From CAJOLV01 sp045631885 (GTDB lineage Bacteria > Bacillota_I > Bacilli_A > RFN20 > CAG-826), in contig JAZQVN010000020.1 in the NCBI GenBank assembly GCA_045631885.1, positions 1 through 64,000 on the forward strand: 64,000 nt of DNA, in the 5' to 3' direction. The translations under genes were made by a program, and so were the position numbers. Below the pieces are notes generated by a model. That model was given only the letters and a program-made list of their open reading frames with translations, was not told the DNA's origin and did not search any database. Below are positions 36,433-44,550 of the stretch, piece after piece (the stretch's first letter is position 1; each line of letters starts with the position of its first letter).

Positions 36433-37773
36433 ATGCACGAAATTGTTAGAGGAAAATGCGTTGATATATCCTCCGAGGGAAAAGGCGTTGTCAAAGTAGG
36501 CAAATACATCTACTTTGTCGACGGTCTTTTTATTGGCGAAGAAGCTGATATCGAAGTTTTATACCAAAGAGCAGGCGTTTACTTTGGTAAAGTAAAGAAA
36601 TTACATGTTCTATCTAAAGATAGAATTCAACCAAAATGTAAAGTGTGTACCTCTTGTGGTGGCTGCCAATATCAACAAATCAATTACAAAACACAATTAG
36701 AATATAAAACTAAAAGAGCAAGAGAAGCTTTAACAAGAATCGGTGGAGTGAAAGCTAATGTTTTACCATGCCTTGGTATGGATAATCCTTATTATTACCG
36801 TAATAAGATCCAAATGCCTTATGGCAAAGATAGAAAAGGCAATGTTGTCTATGGATTCTTCAAAGAAAACTCTCACGAGATTATCCCAGTTAAAGAATGT
36901 GCGATTGAAGATCAAAGAGCAGCGCCTATTCTTTGGGATATTAAAGAATTAGTTAAACAAATGAATATCCCTATTTATAACGAAGATAGCGGTAAAGGTA
37001 TTCTTAGATATGTCTTAATTAGAACAAGTCACCATTATAAAGAACTGATGGTGGTTCTAGTAACATCTATGCTTAACTTCCCTGGTCAACGTAATTTTGT
37101 TGATGCTTTAGTTAAGCTTCATCCAGAGATAACTACGATTGTTGAAAACGTTAATAAAAGACACACAAATGTCATATTAGGAAATGAAGAAAAAGTCTTA
37201 TTTGGATCTGGTCATATTAAAGATAAAATATTAGATTTAACATTTGAAATCAGCGCAGCTAGTTTCTTCCAAGTTAACCCTGTTCAAGTCGAAATTCTCT
37301 ACAAAACCGCGCTTAATTTAGTGAAATTTGAAGAAAAGCCCATTGTTTTAGATGCTTATTCAGGTGTAGGAACAATTGGTTTAATCGCCGCGAGAAACGC
37401 CGGCAAAGTCATCTCTGTTGAGATTAATAAAGACGCTCATAGAAACGCGATTGAAAACGCGAAAAGAAATGGTGTTGATAATATTGAATTCTATTGTGAT
37501 GACGCAGGTGACTTCATCAATAAATACGACGGTCAATTAGATATCGTCATTATGGACCCACCTCGAAAAGGTAGTGATGAAAGATTCTTATCCACCATCA
37601 TAAACAAAAAGCCGAAACAAGTTATTTATATTTCTTGTGACCCAGAAACATTAGCGAGAGATATCAATTATCTATCTCGTGATTATCAAGTTACTTTTGT
37701 TCAACCGGTTGATATGTTTCCGATGACTGCGCATGTCGAGACTGTGGTGAGCCTACGACTAAAAGAGCGATAG
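36433..37773 (+). CDS. rlmD: 23S rRNA (uracil-C5)-methyltransferase RlmD/RumA family
   Basis: 446 aa from the ATG at 36433. TRAM domain (GKCVDISSEGKGVVKVGKY), iron-sulfur Cys set (CKVCTSCGGCQYQQ), SAM domain (DAYSGVGTIGLIAA), DPPRKG and the catalytic Cys motif YISCDPETLARD. The C-terminus DMFPMTAHVETVVSL is intact here. Two decayed copies of this 3' end lie 1.5 and 2.8 kb downstream, marking it as an insertion hotspot. Confidence 0.93.
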   Translation: MHEIVRGKCVDISSEGKGVVKVGKYIYFVDGLFIGEEADIEVLYQRAGVYFGKVKKLHVLSKDRIQPKCKVCTSCGGCQYQQINYKTQLEYKTKRAREALTRIGGVKANVLPCLGMDNPYYYRNKIQMPYGKDRKGNVVYGFFKENSHEIIPVKECAIEDQRAAPILWDIKELVKQMNIPIYNEDSGKGILRYVLIRTSHHYKELMVVLVTSMLNFPGQRNFVDALVKLHPEITTIVENVNKRHTNVILGNEEKVLFGSGHIKDKILDLTFEISAASFFQVNPVQVEILYKTALNLVKFEEKPIVLDAYSGVGTIGLIAARNAGKVISVEINKDAHRNAIENAKRNGVDNIEFYCDDAGDFINKYDGQLDIVIMDPPRKGSDERFLSTIINKKPKQVIYISCDPETLARDINYLSRDYQVTFVQPVDMFPMTAHVETVVSLRLKER

Positions 37774-37875
37774 AATCTATCACTTATTATATAAATATAA
37801 TAAATCATAATTATCAAGAAGAATAGGTGACGCTAATATGCTGTTATCTATTTTTTGTCTGATAATCTGAAATGG

Positions 37876-37922
37876 AAAAGTAGACTAAAAAGTAGACTAT
37901 AAAATATACCAAAAAGTTGACC
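37876..37922 (+). repeat. Short direct repeats upstream of the island ATPase
   Basis: AAAAGTAGACT at 37876-37886 and again at 37888-37898, and a variant AAAAGTTGACC at 37912-37922. The starts are 12 and 24 bases apart, so they fall on one face-phased ~12-base period. Possible protein-binding iterons. Confidence 0.5.
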
Positions 37923-37927
37923 AAAAT

Positions 37928-37955
37928 TATTGAAAATAACTCCATTAATGCTATA
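37928..37955 (+). promoter_or_regulatory. Promoter of the island ATPase gene
   Basis: TTGAAA (37928-37933), a 16-base spacer and TATAAT (37950-37955), with a TGC extension. It sits just after the AAAAGT(A/T)GAC repeats. Confidence 0.65.
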
Positions 37956-38003
37956 ATGAAATCGCAAAAAACCGGAAATTGTCAGAAAATTGCGGAGGCA
38001 TAT

Positions 38004-39257
38004 ATGATTAATAGAGATTTTTATTTAAAGGAGTTAATTGATAAACAGCATTCTTCAAAGATAAAAATAATTACAGGTTTAAGAAGATCTGGCAAATCGT
38101 ATTTGTTGGGTGAAATTTATAAACAGTATTTAGTTAGTAATGGTGTTGACAACGAACAAATTATTATAATCGAACTTGACGACGAGAAGAACGACGAACT
38201 ATTAAAAAAAGGCAAACTTAGAGAACATATAGAAAAAATAGCTGGTGATGAAAATAAGCAATATTACATAATTCTCGATGAGATACAACTCGTTGATGAT
38301 TTTGTTCGCGCAGTGAATTCCTTAAACAAACATAAAAATTATGATTTATATATCACAGGAAGCAATTCAAAGTTTTTGTCGAAAGACATTAATGATGAAT
38401 TTAAAGACAGAGGAACAGAGATTAATGTAAGACCTTTAGCTTTCTCAGAATATTATCCTGCGTTTGAAGGAGATAAAAGATTTGCCCTACAAGAATACCT
38501 TAGATTTGGTGGAATGCCAGGATTATTCGAAGAAAAGTCTGAAAGAGATAAAATTAAATACTTAGATAATCTAATGAAAAAAGTCTATGTTGATGATATT
38601 AGGAAAAATATTAATACGCCTTTAATTGACGAATTAAGCGCAACTGTTGATGCTTTATGTTCTGTTACTGGTAATTTAACGAATCCACTTAATATGACAA
38701 ATTATTTGATGAGCGAAAGACAAATAAAAATAGATAACGAAACAGTCACCAAATTTTTTGAAGGCATGAAAGATGCGTTTTTGTTTGATGAAGTCAAACG
38801 ATATAACATCAAAGGAATGGCTTATCTTAACACTCCAAGCAAGTTTTATTGTCAAGATATAGGGTTAAGAAACGTGAGAATCAATTTTAGAGAACCAAAC
38901 GAAGGATTCTTAATTGAAAATGCTATATACAATGAATTGAAAACGCGTGAATATCTTGTTGATGTAGGATTTGTAGAGACAAAAATTAAGAACAAATTAG
39001 GCAAATGGGTTTATGCTCAACTCGAAGTCGACTTTATTGTAAGAAGAGGAAGCAAAGAATATTATATCCAAGTCATGGATGAAGTCCCTGTGGGGAAGCA
39101 TCTTAATAATGAATACGATGCGTTGTTAGCGGTTCCGGGTTCTTTTAAAAAGATTGTAGTTATTAACAAACCCCTTTTAAGTTATACAAACAAAGATGGA
39201 ATATTAGTTATCTCGTTAGAAGAATTTTTATTGAACCAACATAGTTTAGATTTATAA
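38004..39257 (+). CDS. AAA_14/DUF4143 ATPase
   Basis: 417 aa from the ATG at 38004, with GGAGG in front; the frame upstream to 37917 is spurious. Walker A is GLRRSGKSYLL, the Walker B region is YIILDEIQLVDDF, and TGSNSKFLS follows. The C-terminal DUF4143 nuclease-like part includes LIENAIYNELKTR and VDFIVRRG. Such proteins are frequent accessory genes of unclear role in gut bacteria. Codon use is a little more AT-rich than its neighbours. It is the first cargo gene behind rlmD. Confidence 0.85.
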   Translation: MINRDFYLKELIDKQHSSKIKIITGLRRSGKSYLLGEIYKQYLVSNGVDNEQIIIIELDDEKNDELLKKGKLREHIEKIAGDENKQYYIILDEIQLVDDFVRAVNSLNKHKNYDLYITGSNSKFLSKDINDEFKDRGTEINVRPLAFSEYYPAFEGDKRFALQEYLRFGGMPGLFEEKSERDKIKYLDNLMKKVYVDDIRKNINTPLIDELSATVDALCSVTGNLTNPLNMTNYLMSERQIKIDNETVTKFFEGMKDAFLFDEVKRYNIKGMAYLNTPSKFYCQDIGLRNVRINFREPNEGFLIENAIYNELKTREYLVDVGFVETKIKNKLGKWVYAQLEVDFIVRRGSKEYYIQVMDEVPVGKHLNNEYDALLAVPGSFKKIVVINKPLLSYTNKDGILVISLEEFLLNQHSLDL

Positions 39258-39258
39258 G

Positions 39259-39394
39259 GATATGTTTCCAATCACCTGAAAAGGCTTGTCATACTTTGTT
39301 TCGGGTAGTAAAAAAGACATATCATTTGTTGTTTCCACGAGTAAAAGGCTATACATATCTAATATCGGTACACGTTGAGACAGTAGTTAGTTTA
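39259..39394 (+). pseudogene. Decayed copy B of the rlmD 3' end
   Basis: GATATGTTTCCAATCACC (39259-39276, DMFPIT) matches the rlmD ending DMFPMT. After about 94 bases of degenerate ~32-base repeats (AAAAGG..., AAAAAAGACATATCA..., AAAAGGCTATACATATC) the sequence at 39371-39394 encodes HVETVVSL, the next residues of RlmD. This is probably an attachment-site remnant left by insertion into rlmD. Confidence 0.65.
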
Positions 39395-39465
39395 ATACTG
39401 AAAAATAGTGAAAAAATAGTGAAATATTAATGAAAAAATGTTATCATTATAGTGCGGGGTAATCT

Positions 39466-40515
39466 ATGATTAAAATTGCACTAACTAACGAAATACTCAA
39501 TTATATTATAAACATTGAAAAAAACAAGGAAGCATTGAACCAAATCAAAATTCCAATTTCTTTATCGAATAAATTTCGGAAAAATACTAAAAAAAGAAGC
39601 ACCTATGCATCCAATAAGATTGAAGGAAACCCTTTAACTTTTGATCAAGTTAGTGAAGTAATAGAAAATAGTACCAGGCATTTATTAAAGCCAGAACAAG
39701 AGATTAAGAATTATTATCTCGCTTTAGAATTTCTTGAAAAACAATTAGAAACACATAACCCATTTTCCTTAAAACTCATTTTAGATGTTCAAAAACAAAT
39801 ATGTGAAGGTGAGCCAAAAGAAAAGATTGGATTGCGTGGCGCTATGCCTCCTGGTGTTTTGTTCGCTGTTTGGAATGATGATGGGACGCCTGCATATATT
39901 CCGCCTGAATATAATGAATTAAGAGATTTGTTGAATGAGTTGATTGAATATGTGAATGAGTCAAACGACCACCCAATCATTAAAGCCGCCGTTATTCATT
40001 ATCAGTTGGTGACGATTCACCCGTTCGAAGACGGCAACGGCAGAACCGCCAGAATTCTTTCGAACTATTTTTTATCTTTAAATGGTTACGGATTTAAAAA
40101 TATTGGTTCATTAGAAGAATACATGTCTTATAACATTGACGAATATTATGATTCTATTCAAATGAACCTACCCGTTTTATATTACGACGGAAGAAACAAT
40201 CCTCCTCATCCAGAGATTTGGTTTAATTATTTTTTAAAGGTTTTCAATCTCTACGCATCAAAAGTTTTATCTATTGCTCTTAACGAGACTCAAGCAAGTG
40301 ATAGCGCAAGGCTCTCGCATTTGTCGTCGAAAGCCAAAATCTTTTTGGGTTATTTAAAGAAACGCAATATCGAATTATTTACACCAATAGAATTGTCCAA
40401 AGCAATGAATGTCACAAACAGAACAATAATCAATTGGTGCACTGAGCTTTCAAATAATGGCTTTATTGAACCGATTATTGTTAATAAACGAATTAGGCAA
40501 TATAAAGTTTTGTAA
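39466..40515 (+). CDS. Fic-family protein with C-terminal HTH
   Basis: 349 aa. Class II Fic: N-terminal inhibitory motif SNKIEGN, intact active-site motif HPFEDGNGRTAR (AMPylation-type) and a C-terminal winged-helix-like segment (TPIELSKAMNVTNRTIINWCTELSNNGFIEPI). It probably transfers AMP to a protein target when released from self-inhibition. Second cargo gene in the island, followed by another rlmD-end remnant. Confidence 0.88.
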   Translation: MIKIALTNEILNYIINIEKNKEALNQIKIPISLSNKFRKNTKKRSTYASNKIEGNPLTFDQVSEVIENSTRHLLKPEQEIKNYYLALEFLEKQLETHNPFSLKLILDVQKQICEGEPKEKIGLRGAMPPGVLFAVWNDDGTPAYIPPEYNELRDLLNELIEYVNESNDHPIIKAAVIHYQLVTIHPFEDGNGRTARILSNYFLSLNGYGFKNIGSLEEYMSYNIDEYYDSIQMNLPVLYYDGRNNPPHPEIWFNYFLKVFNLYASKVLSIALNETQASDSARLSHLSSKAKIFLGYLKKRNIELFTPIELSKAMNVTNRTIINWCTELSNNGFIEPIIVNKRIRQYKVL

Positions 40516-40518
40516 AAA

Positions 40519-40620
40519 GACATGTTCCTTCACTAGTTTCCACTAGGCAAAAAGGCATATCATTCTTGGTTTCGATATACATACTAAGTATCGGGTCACG
40601 TGGAGACAATTGTGGGCTTA
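40519..40620 (+). pseudogene. Decayed copy C of the rlmD 3' end
   Basis: GACATGTTCCTTCAC (40519-40533, DMFLH) and CACGTGGAGACAATTGTG (from 40597, HVETIVGL to 40620) again correspond to the RlmD C-terminus, split by about 63 bases of AAAAAGGCATATCATTCTTGG-type sequence like that in copy B. It marks the right end of the island. Confidence 0.6.
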
Positions 40621-40753
40621 TCTTTGAAACAATAAAGTTGTAATTATCTAAACTCAATGTTTACTCAAGAAAAAAACCATTGTTTTGAAATCTTTTCTAT
40701 TTTTTTATCAGTAGATAATATAATAAATCTAGTCATTCAAGAGGTATTTGTTT

Positions 40754-42874
40754 ATGAAAAAACAATCATTGATCTTAAGCGCAATTCTATTATTATCTCT
40801 ATCCGCGTGTAATCGTTCCGGTAGTGAGGATAGTAAATTATTAAAACTATATGACGCTAATTCTAAGTTTGTCACTTCGGGATATGGTGAAGAAGATTCT
40901 TTCCCTCTTCCCACGTATCGTCATAAAAAGAATGGAGAAGCTCCATATGTGGAACTTAGTCAATTCTTTAATATCACTAATGAGATGTTCCATAACGCTG
41001 TTGACTATACCGCGATGACTTCAGTTAGGTTGAAACAATATGACTCATATGTGAAAAAAGTATCTGATCATAAATATGGTATATATAGTGAATCTGTTTT
41101 AGGTGCTCTTATTGATACAAAAGAGAATATTTTAAACATTAAACGTTTTGATTATATGAACGCGCAAGTGGATTCCTTTAATGGCACATTACGTATGGAT
41201 ATCGCTAATCCAAGTAGTAGTGATGACTCTCTCGTTCATGGTTCACACCGTTCGACATATCTCGGTGAATTTAAAGAAGAAGTATATGACTTAGATGATT
41301 ATGGAATGGATATTGTAGAACTTGATGATAAAGTCTATATGCCTGCGCAATTATTATCCACTATTTGTTTACGTGGTTTAGGCGTGGATTTTGTCTATAA
41401 CGGAAACGACTTTTTTCTCTCTTCTAGTGTCACCAGTGGAGCGACATTCCCGCAACCGGAAGCGATGGGTAGTTTCCGTTCAAGTAATAATACATTTGAA
41501 GTAGAAGGTGTCCTATATAGTCCTATTACTCCATTAAGCGGAGAAGCACATCGTTATGTCGGACTTTTAAAAGAAAATACATATGCTATCTTCTCATTAG
41601 ATAATAATGGAAAAGGATATGTCTTTACCGCTTCTTCTCCAGATACAAGAAGTTCTGAAACCCCTAGATATAAATTGAGTTGGGAAGAGAAAGATAAAGG
41701 TATATATCTCACCTTCTATTCGAAAAATCCCGCCACCAGTGAATTTAATAATGGAGGACACATCATGCGTATCTCCACGAATGAGACATTCTTTAATAAG
41801 AAGAATAGAAGTGAAGCTCTTAGTATATTCAATTATCAATTATTAAGATTCCAAATCGATAACTTCTATGGATTAAAAGATGAATTAACCGCGAAACACG
41901 GATTCACTGACTTCAATACATTTGTCACTAATAAAGGATTAAAAGATAAACTCCTTTCTACTGACGCGAATGAATATGATAGAGGATTAAGTGAATTCTT
42001 AATGAAATATATCGATGATGGTCATACGAAATATACCGACCGTAGTCTTTTTGCTAAAGATAATGTCACCGCGAGTGATTTAATCGATCAATATAGTGGA
42101 CCAAGAAGAACTGCTTTATTCAATAAATTAGATGAATATAGTAACTATAGAAAAACCGCATTAGGAGAAGATGTTAATCCTATTGGTTTGTCAATGAAAG
42201 ATGAAACTGCGGTCATCCGTTTTGATGCCTTCAGTAACTTATTACCCATCATCACCGATCCAGGAGAAACAATAGACTATCTTGATATTCCTACCGCGAT
42301 GGAAAATAGCACTCCATATGGCTTTATGAAATCATTTGAAGAAATCGATAAACATAGTGAAATTAAAAATGTCGTTTTAGATCTCACCTGTAATGGTGGT
42401 GGTATGGTCCTCACTCTTCCATTCTTATCCTCCTATTTCACTAAAGATCCCACATTATATCTCCGTGATAATTTAGAAGGAGTAGTTCGTGAATTACATT
42501 ATAGTGTCGATTTAAACTGTGACGGTATCTATGGAGGAGAAGGAGATTGCTTAGCGGATAAATATAATTTCTATTTATTAACAAGTGATTTCTCATTCTC
42601 TTGTGGTTCTGCTTATCCAACCATGGCCCATATCGCTGGAGTCGATATCATTGGCAAAAAGTGCGCCGGTGGAGCATGTAATGTCGCCGGATTCGCGGAT
42701 GCATGTGGTTCTATTTATACATTATCCGCACCTCAACAAATCGGATATCTCGATAGTAATGGCAACTTCGTCAATGATGATGCCGGTATTCCTGTTACCC
42801 ATGAACTAGATAAAGAATATTGGTACGATTTAGCTAAACTCAATGCCACTATCGAAGGATGGTCTAGTCGTTAG
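40754..42874 (+). CDS. S41 (C-terminal processing) peptidase-like lipoprotein
   Basis: 706 aa from the ATG at 40754 (AGAGG in front). Lipobox LSLSAC. The first ~330 residues form an unrecognised extracellular domain. The C-terminal part matches S41 peptidases: VVLDLTCNGGGMVLTLP and a putative catalytic Ser in TSDFSFSCGSAYP, with KCAGGACN after it. The Lys of the usual dyad is not certain. Likely cuts proteins or peptides at the cell surface. Confidence 0.78.
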   Translation: MKKQSLILSAILLLSLSACNRSGSEDSKLLKLYDANSKFVTSGYGEEDSFPLPTYRHKKNGEAPYVELSQFFNITNEMFHNAVDYTAMTSVRLKQYDSYVKKVSDHKYGIYSESVLGALIDTKENILNIKRFDYMNAQVDSFNGTLRMDIANPSSSDDSLVHGSHRSTYLGEFKEEVYDLDDYGMDIVELDDKVYMPAQLLSTICLRGLGVDFVYNGNDFFLSSSVTSGATFPQPEAMGSFRSSNNTFEVEGVLYSPITPLSGEAHRYVGLLKENTYAIFSLDNNGKGYVFTASSPDTRSSETPRYKLSWEEKDKGIYLTFYSKNPATSEFNNGGHIMRISTNETFFNKKNRSEALSIFNYQLLRFQIDNFYGLKDELTAKHGFTDFNTFVTNKGLKDKLLSTDANEYDRGLSEFLMKYIDDGHTKYTDRSLFAKDNVTASDLIDQYSGPRRTALFNKLDEYSNYRKTALGEDVNPIGLSMKDETAVIRFDAFSNLLPIITDPGETIDYLDIPTAMENSTPYGFMKSFEEIDKHSEIKNVVLDLTCNGGGMVLTLPFLSSYFTKDPTLYLRDNLEGVVRELHYSVDLNCDGIYGGEGDCLADKYNFYLLTSDFSFSCGSAYPTMAHIAGVDIIGKKCAGGACNVAGFADACGSIYTLSAPQQIGYLDSNGNFVNDDAGIPVTHELDKEYWYDLAKLNATIEGWSSR

Positions 42875-42972
42875 AGTGATGATTGCATACACTTTTTCGT
42901 CGCTGCTTCTATTTCCCTTGTGGGATTACTTACCGTTCAGTAATAAGAAAAATAATCAGTTAAATAACATCT

Positions 42973-43001
42973 AAGCCATCTAGATCAATAGGTGGCTTTC
43001 T
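42973..43001 (+). terminator. Probable terminator after the S41 lipoprotein
   Basis: AAGCCATC pairs with GGTGGCTT (one U-G pair) around a 10-base loop; the U-tract is short (TTTC). The rest of the 42875-43120 gap holds no convincing gene. Confidence 0.5.
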
Positions 43002-43043
43002 ATAAAATGTTTGCGATTATGTTCCCTAAGGGACTCATTTAAC

Positions 43044-43080
43044 TAGTGTGTAACAAAAATACCAAAAATGTTTCACACTA
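43044..43080 (+). promoter_or_regulatory. Inverted repeat (candidate operator) upstream of the Fic/DUF2442 pair
   Basis: TAGTGTGTAAC (43044-43054) and GTTTCACACTA (43070-43080) are inverted copies with 10 of 11 bases matching and 15 bases between. The right arm covers the -35 position of a promoter with TACAAT at 43094-43099. This suggests repression, perhaps by the HTH-containing second gene. Confidence 0.6.
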
Positions 43081-43120
43081 ATTTATATTGTGCTACAATG
43101 TATTTGCAGGAGGCACACTT

Positions 43121-44050
43121 ATGCCAAATATCAATGAATTATTACGCGAAAAAAACCAGTTATTGGAACAACTAAAATCTTTGCTATATGGTTCAATAGA
43201 ATTAAGAGAAAAAGATGGGAAACAATACATCTATGTTCATTATCGCTTAGATGGTGTATTAACTACGAAATATGCTGGGGAATATTCAGATGTTCTATAT
43301 AACTTAATTAGGAACAATACTGAATTAGCCAAGAACCTTAAAAAGAGATTAAAAGAAATCAATAGGACTCTTAAGGAACTCAACTATATTGAAGCTGAAG
43401 GTGTTGACGAAAAAGTCGCCATTAACATCGATTTAGCTAGGAGATACCTCGTCGATTCTATTTATAAACAAGCTGTGTTAGAAGGTGTGGCAACCACATA
43501 TTCTGATACGGAAACAATTGTTAATGGCGGAAAAGTTAAAGATATGACTGCTTCTGATATCAACAAAGTCATTAATCTTAAAAGAGCATGGGAATTCATT
43601 ATGTCAATTGATTTAGCTAATTATCCAACTAACTACGCGGTTTTATGTCAAATCAATAAAATAGTGGAAGATGGTTTTTCCTTAACTGCAGGAAGAATTA
43701 GAAGCGTGCCAGTTACTATTGGCGGTTCTACTTATATTCCTCCAATTCCGTTCGAAGACCAAGTTAAACAAGATTTATATGATATGTTAAATAATGAAAA
43801 GGGAATTGATCTCGCTATTGATTTAGTTTTATATGTCATGAAAAAGCAATTGTTCTTAGATGGAAACAAAAGAACTGCAATTATATTTGCCAACCATTAT
43901 TTGATTTCACACGCACTAGGTTTAATTGTGGTGCCCGCAGAACAAGTTAAAGAATATAAAAAAGTCCTTATATCATATTATGAAGATGAGTCAAGGAAAG
44001 GCGATATTGTCAATTTCTTAAAAGAAAAGTGTTGGATTAAGATGAAGTGA
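43121..44050 (+). CDS. Fic/Doc-fold protein with Gln for the catalytic His
   Basis: 309 aa from the ATG at 43121 with AGGAGG. N-terminal coiled region, then a Fic core: GRIRSVPVTIGGSTYIPPIP and the active-site loop QLFLDGNKRTA. The canonical H-P-F-x-D/E-G-N begins with His; here it is Gln (codon 43847-43849), so ordinary AMP transfer is doubtful. Fic relatives with Q-x-F-x-DGNKRT occur in Firmicutes and may form their own subfamily. Paired with a DUF2442-HTH gene 25 bases downstream. Confidence 0.82.
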   Translation: MPNINELLREKNQLLEQLKSLLYGSIELREKDGKQYIYVHYRLDGVLTTKYAGEYSDVLYNLIRNNTELAKNLKKRLKEINRTLKELNYIEAEGVDEKVAINIDLARRYLVDSIYKQAVLEGVATTYSDTETIVNGGKVKDMTASDINKVINLKRAWEFIMSIDLANYPTNYAVLCQINKIVEDGFSLTAGRIRSVPVTIGGSTYIPPIPFEDQVKQDLYDMLNNEKGIDLAIDLVLYVMKKQLFLDGNKRTAIIFANHYLISHALGLIVVPAEQVKEYKKVLISYYEDESRKGDIVNFLKEKCWIKMK

Positions 44051-44075
44051 TTCATCAAAATAAGGAGGCCTAATA

Positions 44076-44504
44076 ATGTTTAACAAAGTTAAGAATGTAT
44101 TTCCTTTAGAAGACTACAAGCTTTTAGTTCAATTTTGTGTTGGCGTCACAAAGATATATGATGTTAAACCATTATTTGAATGGAAAGATGTTTTTAAAAC
44201 ACTAAAAGAAAATAATCTTTTTTATGGCGTTTATGTTGATGTAGGCGGATATGGAATTGTCTGGAATGATTATGTCGATCTCTCGTGTGATGAGTTATGG
44301 GAGAATGGCGTAGAGATAAAGACTCCTTTTGATGGCTTGATGTCGATGAATGATGCAACTACGATATGGGGACTTAATGAATCCACATTGAGGAAAGCAA
44401 TAGCTTATGGCAAACTGAAAAACGGGATTGATGTTTGCAAATATGGAAAGCAATGGGTTGTTTCAATAGAAGCGATGAATAGAGAATACGGGCAGCCAAA
44501 GTAG
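44076..44504 (+). CDS. DUF2442-HTH protein, partner of the Fic-like protein
   Basis: 142 aa. Residues 1-80 match the small DUF2442 fold (DVKPLFEWKDVFKTL...GYGIVWNDYVDLSCDELWENG). Residues 88-140 form an HTH (MNDATTIWGLNESTLRKAIAYGKL). AAGGAGG precedes the ATG. The arrangement suggests a toxin-antitoxin-like pair with autoregulation at the upstream inverted repeat; this is inference. Confidence 0.7.
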   Translation: MFNKVKNVFPLEDYKLLVQFCVGVTKIYDVKPLFEWKDVFKTLKENNLFYGVYVDVGGYGIVWNDYVDLSCDELWENGVEIKTPFDGLMSMNDATTIWGLNESTLRKAIAYGKLKNGIDVCKYGKQWVVSIEAMNREYGQPK

Positions 44505-44550
44505 AATATCTTAAAAAGAAAGAAATGAGAAAAAATAGAATAGACTTATT

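Noticed and set aside
42879..42974. 31-codon frame MIAYTFSSLLLFPLWDY...
   Set aside because: It starts 5 bases after the S41 gene stop without a ribosome site. Hydrophobic but too little evidence.
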